Assembly: GCA_027030295.1 (NCBI GenBank)
Contig: JALVFB010000350.1
Span: 1 to 7,444, forward strand
Direction of reading: 5' to 3'
Length of the DNA stretch: 7,444 nt
Origin: Hyphomicrobiales bacterium
GTDB taxonomy: Bacteria; Pseudomonadota; Alphaproteobacteria; Rhizobiales; Aestuariivirgaceae
In this document: piece after piece, positions 1-5,970 of the stretch
Position numbering within the stretch: position 1 is the first letter of the stretch
Layout of the letters: every line of letters starts with the position of its first letter
The notes under the pieces: generated by a model
Databases searched by the model: none
Told to the model about the DNA's origin: nothing
What the model saw: the letters and a program-made list of their open reading frames with translations, nothing else
Program-made: the position numbers and the translations under genes

Positions 1-69
1 CGGCGGCGGCGGCTTTGGCGGCAGCATCTCGCTGCGATAAAAGACGGTCTTGCGGGCCTCGGTGGTCAT
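1..69 (-). CDS. aapM: General L-amino-acid ABC transporter permease AapM, N-terminal fragment
   Basis: Only the first 23 codons are present; the gene runs off the left edge of the window. The start codon is at 67-69, preceded by a strong GGGAGGG ribosome binding site (74-80, minus strand). The visible peptide begins MTTEARKTVFYRSEML and then becomes proline rich (PPKPPPP). It resembles the short cytoplasmic lead-in of AapM/BztC permeases, which carry an aromatic-R-x-E-M-L stretch before the first membrane helix. By family knowledge AapM pairs with AapQ to form the inner-membrane channel of a broad-range amino-acid importer, energised by AapP. Its place after aapJ and aapQ on the same strand matches the standard aapJQMP order. 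The identification rests on gene order plus this short match; no membrane domain is in the window. Confidence 0.75.
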   Translation of the reverse strand, partial: MTTEARKTVFYRSEMLPPKPPPP

Positions 70-373
70 GGCCGCCCTCCCTTGCCGGATGCGGTCGTGG
101 CGACGCCGATGGTGTTGTGTGTTGCCATGCCTTTACCATTCGCCGGCGCTTTCTCTCCCGTCATTGCCGGGCTTGTCCCGGCAATCCAGGGCAGCTTGCG
201 AAAGCGTGCGAGAGGTTTTCCGAGGAAGCCACACCCGGAGGAGCGTCTCGCCCTGGATGCCCGGAACAAGTCCGGGCATGACGATGTGGGGGAACGCCGC
301 CCACCGGCGAGCGCATCAGTGAATGCCGGTGAATCATGCGGCGACATGTTGTTCGCCAAACAGAGCATCATCC
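70..373. other. 304-bp gap inside the aap operon, carrying an intergenic repeat
   Basis: This gap separates the aapQ stop codon (374-376) from the aapM start (69). I see no credible gene in it. Open frames on both strands are continuations of frames read through neighbouring genes or through the repeat, and none has a recognisable product. Its main content is the double-hairpin repeat at 159-283. The aapM ribosome binding site lies at its left end. I see no clear sigma70 promoter for aapM, so aapM is probably reached by read-through from aapJ-aapQ. Confidence 0.6.
159..283. repeat. Rhizobial-type palindromic intergenic repeat (RIME-like, two hairpins)
   Basis: The two outer 33-nt arms (159-191 and 251-283) are imperfect inverted copies of each other. 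The left arm starts CGTCATTGCCGGGC and the right arm ends CCGGGCATGACG. Each arm is also a hairpin in its own right: ATTGCCGGG/CCCGGCAAT with a 5-nt loop in the left arm, and ATGCCCGGA/TCCGGGCAT with a 5-nt loop in the right. The roughly 59-nt middle carries no gene. This architecture and wording match the abundant intergenic mosaic repeats of Rhizobiales (RIME-type elements), which are non-coding and presumably spread passively. Its position inside an operon means it will be transcribed, where the hairpins may affect message stability or polarity; that effect is inference. Confidence 0.8.
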
Positions 374-1891
374 TCACCGCTCCACCAGTTTCATCTTGGC
401 GTTGTACCAGTTCATGAAGGCGGAGGTGGCCAGGCTCAGCGACAGATAGATGAGCATCCAGATGGCGAACACCTCCAGCTCGTGGCCGGACTGATTGATG
501 ACGATGCCGCCCACCGCCACCAGATCCGGATAGGCGATGGCCACCGCCAGCGAGGAATTCTTGGTCAGGTTCAGATATTGCGAGGTCAGCGGTGGAATGA
601 TCACCCGCATCGCCTGCGGAATGATGACGAGCCGCAGCATCTGCCCGCGCGTCAGCCCCAGCGCCAGCGCCGCCTCCGTCTGCCCGTGCGGCACCGCCTG
701 AATGCCGGCGCGCACGATCTCGCCGATGAAGGCGCCGGTGTAGATGGACAGCGCCAGCAGCATGGCGATGAACTCGGGGATGATGCGCATGCCGCCCTGA
801 TAGTTGAAGCCGCGCAAGACCGGATAGTCGAAATGCACCGGCGGCCCGGCCAGCAGGTGCACGAGACCATAAGTCAAAAGCGGCAGGCCGAAGATCAGCG
901 CCAGCGCCGTCGTCAGCACGGGAAAGGGTTGGCCCGTCTCCATCTGTCGCCGGTGCGCCCAGCGGGCGATGAACCAGCTCGCCACGATGCCGAAAATGAA
1001 GGCCGCCACCACGAACCACCAGGCGTCGGTGAACAGGGGCTTGGGCGCATAGACGCCGCGATTGTTGATGAAAATGGAATCCGCCACCGCGATGGACTGC
1101 CGCGGCCGGGGCAGGGGCTTGAGCACCGCGTTGTACCAGACGAAGATTTGCAGCAGCAGCGGCACGTTGCGGAAGAACTCGACATAGCCCGCCGCCAGCT
1201 TCGAGATCACCCAGTTGTGCGACAGCCGCATGATGCCGATGATGAAGCCGATGATGGTGGCCAGCACGATGCCGGCGAACGACAGCACCAGGGTGTTGAT
1301 GAGCCCCACCATGATGGCGGTGGCGTAGCTGGAGGTTTCGGCGTAGTCGATGAACAGGATCTGGTTGATGCCGAAGCCGGCGGTGCTGGACAGGAAGTCG
1401 AAGCCCACAACCTGGTCGCCCTTCAGCCGGTGCAGGTTTTCCACCGTGTTGCCGGTGATCCACCACAGGAAGGCGGCCAGCAGGGTGAAGATGACCAGTT
1501 CCGAGAAAATGCCGCGAAAATGCCGGTCGAACAGCGGGTTGGCCGATGCCGGGCGGGGGTGCTCGCGCACCAGCCAGTTGCGCAGGCGCAAGGCCACGCC
1601 AACGATGAAGATGGCCGAGAACAACGGTGCGACGCGGATGACCGCGATGCCGATGCGCCCCAGCCACTGCAGGAAGCCGCCGTCGAAGGTGACGAGCGCC
1701 GCGGCGATGTCGCCGACCCAGCGCGCGAGGTCGGCGAACATGCCGGTGGGTGAGTGATAGTAGAAGGCGCTGGCGCTGCCCCAGAAAATCAGCAGCGAGG
1801 CGATGGTCAGCAGCAGCACCAGGATCAGCCGCCGCTGGCGCGCCTGTCCTTCCGCCGCCGTTTCGGCGATGACGGCTTCTGCCGTGCTCAT
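374..1891 (-). CDS. aapQ: General L-amino-acid ABC transporter permease AapQ with N-terminal extension
   Basis: A 505-residue inner-membrane permease of the polar amino-acid (His/Glu/Gln) ABC family. Family features seen: WWITGNTVENL at 143-153, AGFGINQ at 171-177, a permease core from about residue 190, YVEFFRNVPLLLQIF at 236-250, and the EAA loop (EAALALGLTRGQ, 406-417) that docks on the ATPase AapP. It would form the channel with AapM and receive substrate from AapJ. I start it at 1889-1891 because a GGGAGGGGG ribosome binding site lies at 1900-1908; the next in-frame ATG upstream (1943-1945) falls inside a hairpin. AapQ/BztB proteins are usually about 400-430 residues. This one carries roughly 100 extra N-terminal residues with two hydrophobic spans (about 22-44 and 72-100). 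The core assignment is firm; the role of the extension is unknown. Confidence 0.93.
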   Translation of the reverse strand: MSTAEAVIAETAAEGQARQRRLILVLLLTIASLLIFWGSASAFYYHSPTGMFADLARWVGDIAAALVTFDGGFLQWLGRIGIAVIRVAPLFSAIFIVGVALRLRNWLVREHPRPASANPLFDRHFRGIFSELVIFTLLAAFLWWITGNTVENLHRLKGDQVVGFDFLSSTAGFGINQILFIDYAETSSYATAIMVGLINTLVLSFAGIVLATIIGFIIGIMRLSHNWVISKLAAGYVEFFRNVPLLLQIFVWYNAVLKPLPRPRQSIAVADSIFINNRGVYAPKPLFTDAWWFVVAAFIFGIVASWFIARWAHRRQMETGQPFPVLTTALALIFGLPLLTYGLVHLLAGPPVHFDYPVLRGFNYQGGMRIIPEFIAMLLALSIYTGAFIGEIVRAGIQAVPHGQTEAALALGLTRGQMLRLVIIPQAMRVIIPPLTSQYLNLTKNSSLAVAIAYPDLVAVGGIVINQSGHELEVFAIWMLIYLSLSLATSAFMNWYNAKMKLVER

Positions 1892-1922
1892 GATGCAGGC
1901 CCCCTCCCTGGCCCGAGGCACA

Positions 1923-1953
1923 CCCCTCCGGCGCCGTGCCGGCACCGGAGGGG
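1923..1953 (-). promoter_or_regulatory. Stem-loop between aapJ and aapQ
   Basis: The 9-nt arms CCCCTCCGG (1923-1931) and CCGGAGGGG (1945-1953) are perfectly complementary. After one mismatch the stem continues with three more GC pairs (1933-1935 with 1941-1943), leaving a 5-nt loop. No T-run follows on the minus strand, so it is a poor intrinsic terminator. It sits in the 110-bp gap just after the binding-protein gene. In many ABC importer operons a hairpin here protects the upstream message from 3' exonucleases or stops part of transcription, so that binding protein outnumbers permease. That role is inferred from position. Confidence 0.65.
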
Positions 1954-2001
1954 AAAGCGTTGCGCCATCAGGCCGTCATGCCCGAATGCATGTGCCGAAA
2001 A

Positions 2002-3018
2002 TCAGCGGATCGGCGGGGCATACATGATGCCGCCCTTGTTCCACAGGGCGTTCAGCCCGCGGGCCAGCCCCAGCGGCGTCTTGGGGCCGACGTTGCGGTC
2101 ATAGATCTCGCCGTAGTTGCCCACCAGCTTGATGACGTTGTAGGCCCAGTCGTTGGACAGGCCGATCATCTTGCCGAAGTCGCCTTCCACGCCCAGCAGG
2201 CGCTTGATGGCCGGGTTGGTGGACTTCTTCATCTCGTCCACGTTCTTGGAGGTCACGCCCAGCTCCTCGGCGTTGACCATGGCGAACAGCGTCCACTTCA
2301 CGATGTCGAACCACTGATCGTCGCCATGGCGCACCACCGGCCCCAGCGGCTCCTTGGAGATGATCTCCGGCAGCACCACGTGCTCGTCCGGGTTCTTCAT
2401 CTTCAGGCGCATGGCGGCCAGGCCCGAACGGTCGGTGGTGTAGACATCGCAGCGGCCTTCGTCATAGGCCTTCACCACCTCGTCCGCCTTCTCGAACGCC
2501 ACCACCTCGTATTTCATCTTGTGGGAGCGGAAGAAGTCGGCCACGTTCAGCTCGGTGGTGGTGCCGGTGTTGGTGCACACCGCCGCGCCGTTCAGTTGCA
2601 GCGCGGAGGTCACGCCCATGGACTTGCGCACCATGAAGCCCTGGCCGTCGTAGTAGAGCACGCCGGCGAAGTTCAGGCCCTGCTCGGTGTCGCGCTGCAT
2701 GGTCCAGGTGGTGTTGCGCGAAAGCACGTCCACCTCGCCGGAGCGCAGGGCGTTGAAGCGCTGCTTGGCCGACAGCGGGGTGAACTTCACCTTGTTCGGG
2801 TCGGCGAAGACGGCCGCCGCCAGGGCGCGACAGAAGTCCACGTCGATGCCCTTCCAGTTGCCCTTGTCGTCCGGCATGGAGAAGCCGGGCAGGCCCTGGG
2901 AAACGCCGCACTGGATGAAGCCCTTCTTCTTCACGTCGTCCAGCGTGCCGGCATTGGCGGCGGAAACCGCGCCGGCCATCATCACGGCGCCAAGCGCCAT
3001 CGCGAACATCTTTTTCAT
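2002..3018 (-). CDS. aapJ: General L-amino-acid ABC transporter periplasmic binding protein AapJ
   Basis: A 338-residue solute-binding protein of family 3, close to the usual AapJ/BztA length of about 340. It captures L-amino acids in the periplasm and delivers them to the AapQ-AapM channel. Residues 1-23 form a signal peptide (MKKMF start, hydrophobic core, likely cleavage after ANA). The family signature GIDVDFCRALAAAVF is at 57-71, followed by NALRSGEVDVLSRNTTWT (89-106), typical of the AapJ subgroup, and YDEGRCDVYTTDRSGL (185-200). The start at 3016-3018 is chosen because the signal peptide begins there and a GGAGAAGGA ribosome binding site lies at 3026-3034. It is first in the aap operon, divergent from rplM. 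The C-terminal end, GGIMYAPPIR, is also characteristic. In rhizobia this operon is known to be nitrogen-responsive; I see no clear regulator site here. Confidence 0.95.
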   Translation of the reverse strand: MKKMFAMALGAVMMAGAVSAANAGTLDDVKKKGFIQCGVSQGLPGFSMPDDKGNWKGIDVDFCRALAAAVFADPNKVKFTPLSAKQRFNALRSGEVDVLSRNTTWTMQRDTEQGLNFAGVLYYDGQGFMVRKSMGVTSALQLNGAAVCTNTGTTTELNVADFFRSHKMKYEVVAFEKADEVVKAYDEGRCDVYTTDRSGLAAMRLKMKNPDEHVVLPEIISKEPLGPVVRHGDDQWFDIVKWTLFAMVNAEELGVTSKNVDEMKKSTNPAIKRLLGVEGDFGKMIGLSNDWAYNVIKLVGNYGEIYDRNVGPKTPLGLARGLNALWNKGGIMYAPPIR

Positions 3019-3131
3019 CGCTCTGTCCTTCTCCTTGTTGCTGTTTTTTCTCGCCATGAAAACGGTGCCCTGGCCGCATCCGGACACACCCGTGGCGCTG
3101 GCCGGATTCCGACTCTTTTCGGCACACGCCA

Positions 3132-3143
3132 CCCGGCGCCGGG
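3132..3143. promoter_or_regulatory. 12-bp perfect palindrome in the aapJ leader region
   Basis: The sequence CCCGGCGCCGGG is fully self-complementary and lies 114 bp upstream of the aapJ start. If the candidate promoter at 3271-3299 is used, it falls in the 5' untranslated leader. It could be a protein-binding site or a stem seed, but GC-rich palindromes also arise by chance in a genome of this composition. No function can be assigned. Confidence 0.3.
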
Positions 3144-3270
3144 CGCGAGGTGCACATCCGGATATCGGAAGCCGGAAGAACGGTCGAGAGACAGGTTCGT
3201 GGCAGGACCTCCCTTTTCGTTCTCCCCGAGAGGGATGGCGAGGCTGATTTGTTTTTCCCCGCCGCACGGT

Positions 3271-3299
3271 ATCGGAAAACAAAATGTCGCACTCGTCAA
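3271..3299 (-). promoter_or_regulatory. Candidate sigma70 promoter for aapJ
   Basis: On the minus strand CTTGACG gives a strong -35 element (TTGACG, 3294-3299). A 17-bp spacer leads to TCCGAT (3271-3276), which matches the -10 consensus at three of six positions. Alphaproteobacterial promoters often have weak -10 elements, so this is plausible. It would leave an aapJ leader of roughly 245 nt. Other starts in the AT-rich stretch further upstream are possible. Confidence 0.35.
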
Positions 3300-3351
3300 G
3301 CCTTTTGTGGGAAGGCGCGCGCGAATGCCGGCGATTCCATTTGCAGGGGTA

Positions 3352-3408
3352 AGAAAATACCTTATTTGCAAATCACTTGAATCAATGAATTTTTTGCATT
3401 CATGTTTC
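3352..3408. promoter_or_regulatory. AT-rich patch with two palindromes upstream of the rplM promoter
   Basis: This stretch is markedly richer in A and T than its surroundings. It contains the perfect palindrome ATTTGCAAAT (3364-3373) and the inverted repeat ATGAAT-N7-ATTCAT (3385-3403). The second ends 16 bp before the -35 element of the rplM promoter. It could act as an UP element for RNA polymerase, or as an operator shared by the divergent aapJ and rplM promoters. Neither role is shown by the sequence. Confidence 0.4.
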
Positions 3409-3419
3409 CTGTTTCGGGC

Positions 3420-3448
3420 TTGACGCCATCTTCGCGTTCGGCTATGCA
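3420..3448 (+). promoter_or_regulatory. Sigma70 promoter of rplM-rpsI
   Basis: The -35 element TTGACG (3420-3425), inside the favourable alphaproteobacterial context GGGCTTGACG, is followed by a 17-bp spacer and TATGCA (3443-3448) as -10. Expected transcription start is around 3452-3457, giving a leader of about 60-65 nt before the rplM start codon. The near-consensus -35 and the upstream AT-rich patch fit a strong ribosomal-protein promoter. Confidence 0.7.
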
Positions 3449-3450
3449 GC

Positions 3451-3506
3451 GGCTCCGGAACGGGGCTGTGCCCACGAATTACGGCAAAACCTGCAATCAC
3501 GGAGCC
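3451..3506 (+). promoter_or_regulatory. Possible rplM leader helix covering the ribosome binding site
   Basis: GGCTCCG (3451-3457) and CGGAGCC (3500-3506) are perfectly complementary. The right arm contains the only Shine-Dalgarno-like sequence of rplM (GGAG, 3501-3504, 12 nt before ATG). A small hairpin, GGGC-TGT-GCCC (3463-3473), lies in the loop. Such a structure could mask the ribosome binding site; L13 is known to repress its own operon in E. coli. The caveat is that the left arm overlaps the expected transcription start, so part of it may be missing from the RNA. Confidence 0.35.
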
Positions 3507-3516
3507 CGAACAGGCC

Positions 3517-3981
3517 ATGAAAACCTGGAACGCCAAGCCGGGCGAGGTGGAGAAGAAGTGGGTCCTCATCGACGCCGATGGTGTCGTGCTGGGCCGTCTG
3601 GCTTCCATCATCGCCACCCGCCTGCGCGGCAAGCACAAGCCGCAATACACGCCGCACGTGGACTGCGGCGACAACATCATCGTGGTGAACGCCGACAAGG
3701 TTCTTCTCACCGGCCAGAAGATGCAGAAGAAGAAGCACTACTGGCACACCGGCTATCCCGGCGGCATCAAGGAGCGCACCATGGACAAGATGCTCACGGG
3801 CAAGAAGCCGGAAAAGGTGCTGTGGCTGGCCGTGAAGCGCATGCTGCCGAAAGGCCCGCTGGCCTATCGCCAGCTGAAGAACCTGAAGATCTATGCCGGG
3901 CCCGAGCACCCGCACGCGGCCCAGAAGCCCGAGACGCTGGACGTGAAGGCGCTCAATCCGAAGAACGCGAGGAGGGCCTGA
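3517..3981 (+). CDS. rplM: 50S ribosomal protein L13
   Basis: A 154-residue protein of normal length for bacterial L13, an early-assembling protein of the large ribosomal subunit that binds 23S rRNA. Recognisable features: the MKTW start, [16 protein letters not shown] at 15-30, [16 protein letters not shown] (37-52), the HTGYPGG turn (77-83), and the L13 signature region around [20 protein letters not shown] (107-126), followed by [12 protein letters not shown] (128-139). The start is fixed by the conserved MKTW; the ribosome binding site (GGAG at 3501-3504) is rather distant. It is first in the two-gene rplM-rpsI operon, conserved across bacteria. Its stop codon overlaps the rpsI start (TGATG), so the two are probably translationally coupled. 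Confidence 0.98.
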   Translation: MKTWNAKPGEVEKKWVLIDADGVVLGRLASIIATRLRGKHKPQYTPHVDCGDNIIVVNADKVLLTGQKMQKKKHYWHTGYPGGIKERTMDKMLTGKKPEKVLWLAVKRMLPKGPLAYRQLKNLKIYAGPEHPHAAQKPETLDVKALNPKNARRA

Positions 3982-4460
3982 TGGCTGAGGAAACCACTCT
4001 CGAGAACCTGTCGGAAGCCATGGAAGGCGCAACGACGGAAGAGCAGGCCCTGCCGGAGCCGAAGATCGACGAGCATGGCCGGGCCTACGCCACCGGCAAG
4101 CGCAAGAACTCCGTTGCCCGCGTGTGGATCAGGCCGGGCAGCGGCAGGATCACCGTGAACGGCAAGCCGGCGGACGAATATTTCGCCCGCGCCACGCTGC
4201 TGATGATCCTCAAGCAGCCGCTTCAGGCCGCGCAGCGCGAAACGCAGTATGACGTCATCTGCACCGTTTCCGGCGGTGGCCTGTCCGGCCAGGCGGGCGC
4301 GGTGCGTCACGGCATCTCCCGCGCGCTGGTGAACTACGAGCCGGCCCTGCGCCCGGTGCTGAAGAAAGGCGGCTTCCTCACCCGCGACGCCCGCGTGGTG
4401 GAGCGCAAGAAGTATGGCAAGCCCAAGGCCCGCCGCAGCTTCCAGTTCTCCAAGCGCTGA
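3981..4460 (+). CDS. rpsI: 30S ribosomal protein S9
   Basis: A 159-residue S9 protein of the small ribosomal subunit, whose C-terminal tail reaches the P-site tRNA. The first 30 or so residues are an acidic, alanine-rich extension (five E in residues 3-15) not found in E. coli S9 but usual in alphaproteobacteria. The conserved core starts at [15 protein letters not shown] (36-50). The S9 signature runs from GGGLSGQ at 98 to SRAL at 116. The basic C-terminus [14 protein letters not shown] keeps the invariant SKR end. GGAGG inside the end of rplM (3971-3975) serves as ribosome binding site, and the start codon shares one base with the rplM stop. A terminator follows 26 bp after the stop. Confidence 0.98.
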   Translation: MAEETTLENLSEAMEGATTEEQALPEPKIDEHGRAYATGKRKNSVARVWIRPGSGRITVNGKPADEYFARATLLMILKQPLQAAQRETQYDVICTVSGGGLSGQAGAVRHGISRALVNYEPALRPVLKKGGFLTRDARVVERKKYGKPKARRSFQFSKR

Positions 4461-4485
4461 GGCGGCGCACACGGGCAGGAACGCG

Positions 4486-4513
4486 AAAGGCCCCCGCCAG
4501 CCGGGGGCCTTTT
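4486..4513 (+). terminator. Rho-independent terminator of rplM-rpsI
   Basis: An 11-bp stem (AAAGGCCCCCG at 4486-4496 with CGGGGGCCTTT at 4502-4512) closes a 5-nt loop and runs into TTTTC. This is a standard intrinsic terminator. The A-rich left foot also gives a short T-run on the minus strand, so it may help end transcripts from the convergent DUF2905 gene. Confidence 0.88.
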
Positions 4514-4540
4514 CATACCAATATGCATAAAGAACCACCC

Positions 4541-4609
4541 ACCGCCCCGCGCCCCCACCCAACCCCCAAATTATGAAAAACAAGGGTTTGGGTGGGGGCG
4601 CGGGGCGGT
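4541..4609. repeat. Large GC-rich inverted repeat with G-quadruplex potential on both strands
   Basis: A perfect 22-bp inverted repeat (4541-4562 with 4588-4609) surrounds a 25-nt centre. After one mismatch, three more GC pairs (4564-4566 with 4584-4586) extend the stem. The true loop is A-rich (CAAATTATG...). On the plus strand the right arm (4584-4605) has four G-runs of 3, 3, 5 and 4 separated by 3, 1 and 3 nt, a canonical quadruplex pattern. The left arm has the same kind of pattern on the minus strand (4545-4567). It lies between the convergent rpsI and DUF2905 genes, 30 bp past the DUF2905 stop. It lacks a proper T-tract, so it is not a classic terminator, though it could block or stabilise transcripts from either side. 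Confidence 0.8.
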
Positions 4610-4639
4610 TTCACCGGTCAACCTTTGCGCGGCTTGGTA

Positions 4640-4864
4640 TCATTTGCTCATGAACCAGAAGATCAGATTCAGCAGCACCGTGAGCACGATGGAAAGCACG
4701 ATGGACGTGCCGAGCAGGAAATGGAAGCTCCAGCCATCGCCGGTCAGATGAATGTCGCCCGGCAGCCGCCCCAGGCCGAGGCGCTTCACCAGCGGCCACA
4801 GCAGCCCCAGCGCCACCAGCACCAGCCCCAGGACGACGAGGAATTTGCTCACCGAATTGTCCAT
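4640..4864 (-). CDS. DUF2905 family small inner-membrane protein
   Basis: A 74-residue protein with two predicted membrane helices (about 7-25 and 49-71) and a short loop. The family hallmark GLLWPLVKRLGLGRLPGDI is at 20-38, followed by a GWSFHFLLGTS segment (44-54) leading into the second helix. Length fits the DUF2905 family (about 70 residues). Function is unknown; it acts presumably in the cytoplasmic membrane. The start at 4862-4864 is chosen because the family normally begins just before the first helix and GGAGGG (4873-4878) lies 8 nt upstream. A longer form from 4921 would add 19 polar residues that are not family-like. It converges on rpsI and is divergent from the DUF2842 gene. Confidence 0.88.
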   Translation of the reverse strand: MDNSVSKFLVVLGLVLVALGLLWPLVKRLGLGRLPGDIHLTGDGWSFHFLLGTSIVLSIVLTVLLNLIFWFMSK

Positions 4865-4956
4865 TCGCCATGCCCTCCGGAGTTCCCTTTCAGGAAATGG
4901 GGCTTTCATCCGGAGGTTCAATATGCAAAACCCAGTGCGGAACAGGGAGCGGTCCC
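4865..4956. promoter_or_regulatory. Divergent intergenic region of the DUF2905 and DUF2842 genes
   Basis: These 92 bp must hold any promoters for the two divergent small membrane-protein genes, yet I cannot pick out a convincing sigma70 site on either strand. The visible structure is the inverted repeat CCTCCGGA (4874-4881) and TCCGGAGG (4909-4916). Its left arm includes the DUF2905 ribosome binding site. GGGAG at 4945-4949 is the ribosome binding site of the DUF2842 gene. Confidence 0.4.
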
Positions 4957-5193
4957 ATGCGTCAGAACACCCGCAAGCTGATCGGCGTCATCATCACCCC
5001 GCTGTTTCTGGTGGTCTATGTGCTGGTGATGATGGTGTTCGGCGCCGCGCTGGCGGCGCGCGGCGTCGGCTTCTGGGGCAAGCTGGCCTACCACGCCGTC
5101 GCCGGCATGGCCTGGCTGCCGGTGGTGATGCTCATCATCAAGTGGATGAGCCGCCCCGACGCCCCCACCGATGGTGAAACGCGCGAGGAGTGA
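4957..5193 (+). CDS. DUF2842 family small inner-membrane protein
   Basis: A 78-residue protein with two hydrophobic spans: about 9-34, and 44-62 ending in the conserved-looking IKWMSRPD (61-68). The N-terminal MRQNTRKLIG before the first helix and the WMSRPD end match the alphaproteobacterial DUF2842 family, whose function is unknown. The start at 4957 is supported by GGGAG (4945-4949) at good spacing; the in-frame extension from 4870 is polar and lacks family character. The tail (DAPTDGETREE) is hydrophilic and would lie in the cytoplasm by the positive-inside rule. Its stop lies 3 bp from the convergent purC stop. It is not in the same transcription unit as any neighbour. Confidence 0.87.
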   Translation: MRQNTRKLIGVIITPLFLVVYVLVMMVFGAALAARGVGFWGKLAYHAVAGMAWLPVVMLIIKWMSRPDAPTDGETREE

Positions 5194-5196
5194 AAT

Positions 5197-5970
5197 TCAC
5201 CCTTTCACCAGCTTCGGTCCGGTGTTGCCGCCGTTGCGGCCGTCGCCGTTGAGAATGCCCAGCCGCCGCGCGACTTCCGTGTAAGCGTCCACCAGCCCGC
5301 CCATGTCGCGGCGAAAGCGGTCCTTGTCCAGCTTCTCGTTGGTTTTCATGTCCCACAGGCGGCAGGAATCGGGGCTGATCTCGTCGGCCAGCACCGTGCG
5401 CACCATGCCGTCCGGCATGAACTCGCGGCCGAATTCCAGCTTGAAGTCCACCAGCCGGATGCCGATGCCGGCGAACAGGCCGGAGAGGATGTCGTTGACG
5501 CGCAAGGCGTGGTGGATCATGTCGTCCACCTCCTGCGGACTGGCCCAGCCGAAGGCGTTGATGTGCTCCTCCGCCACCAGCGGGTCGCCCAGCTCGTCGT
5601 TCTTGTAGCAGAACTCGACGATGGCGCGCGGCAGGCGCTTGCCTTCCTCGATCCCCAGCCGCTTCGAGAGCGATCCGGCGGCGATGTTGCGCACGATCAC
5701 CTCCAGCGGAATGATCTCCACGCGCTTCACCAGCTGCTCGCGCATGTTCAGGCGCTTGATGAAGTGGGTGGGAATGCCCATTTCGCCCAGCCGCTGGAAG
5801 ATGAACTCGGAGATGCGGTTGTTCAGCACCCCCTTGCCCTCGATCACCTCGAACTTCTCGCCGTTGAAGGCGGTGGCGTCGTCCTTGAAGTGCACCACCA
5901 GCGTGCCCGGCTCCGGGCCTTCGTAGAGGATCTTGGCCTTGCCCTCGTAGAGCCTTCTGCCCTTGACCAT
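5197..5970 (-). CDS. purC: Phosphoribosylaminoimidazole-succinocarboxamide synthase (SAICAR synthetase)
   Basis: A 257-residue cytoplasmic enzyme of purine synthesis that joins CAIR and L-aspartate using ATP to give SAICAR. Features seen: [14 protein letters not shown] at 5-18 (nucleotide-binding start of the family), DDATAFNG at 30-37, SAICAR synthetase signature 1 ([15 protein letters not shown], 86-100) and signature 2 (LVDFKLEFG, 173-181), then [14 protein letters not shown] (194-207). Length agrees with the roughly 254 residues of alphaproteobacterial PurC. I start at 5968-5970 because the family begins just before RRLYEGKAK and GAGG lies 8 nt upstream (5979-5982). In-frame ATGs at 5997, 6009, 6030 and 6036 (first base, minus strand) would add 9 to 22 residues. 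It is divergent from the DUF1476 gene, an arrangement I believe is common in alphaproteobacteria. No purS or purQ is in the window. Confidence 0.96.
   Translation of the reverse strand: MVKGRRLYEGKAKILYEGPEPGTLVVHFKDDATAFNGEKFEVIEGKGVLNNRISEFIFQRLGEMGIPTHFIKRLNMREQLVKRVEIIPLEVIVRNIAAGSLSKRLGIEEGKRLPRAIVEFCYKNDELGDPLVAEEHINAFGWASPQEVDDMIHHALRVNDILSGLFAGIGIRLVDFKLEFGREFMPDGMVRTVLADEISPDSCRLWDMKTNEKLDKDRFRRDMGGLVDAYTEVARRLGILNGDGRNGGNTGPKLVKG

Noticed and set aside
66..1667. Long minus-strand open frame (533 codons) overlapping aapQ in another frame
   Set aside because: The product is dominated by A, G, H and R and ends by running through the repeat; the aapQ frame has clear family motifs.
323..1753. 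Long plus-strand open frame (476 codons) opposite aapQ
   Set aside because: It is antisense to a clear permease gene, and its product is rich in H, Q, R and D without family features, as expected for a shadow frame in GC-rich DNA.
3150..3380. 76-codon plus-strand frame in the aapJ-rplM gap
   Set aside because: It has no convincing ribosome binding site and no recognisable protein features. It covers the candidate aapJ promoter and ends in the AT-rich patch.
1936..3423. Long plus-strand open frame (495 codons) opposite aapJ
   Set aside because: Antisense shadow of aapJ with V/H/G/L-rich low-information sequence and no recognisable domain.
4923..5177. Open frame starting MQNPVRNR with a good GGAGG ribosome binding site (4912-4916)
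   Set aside because: After a few codons it overlaps the DUF2842 gene out of frame and yields an Arg/His-rich, low-information product. I treat the site as coincidence or leader context.
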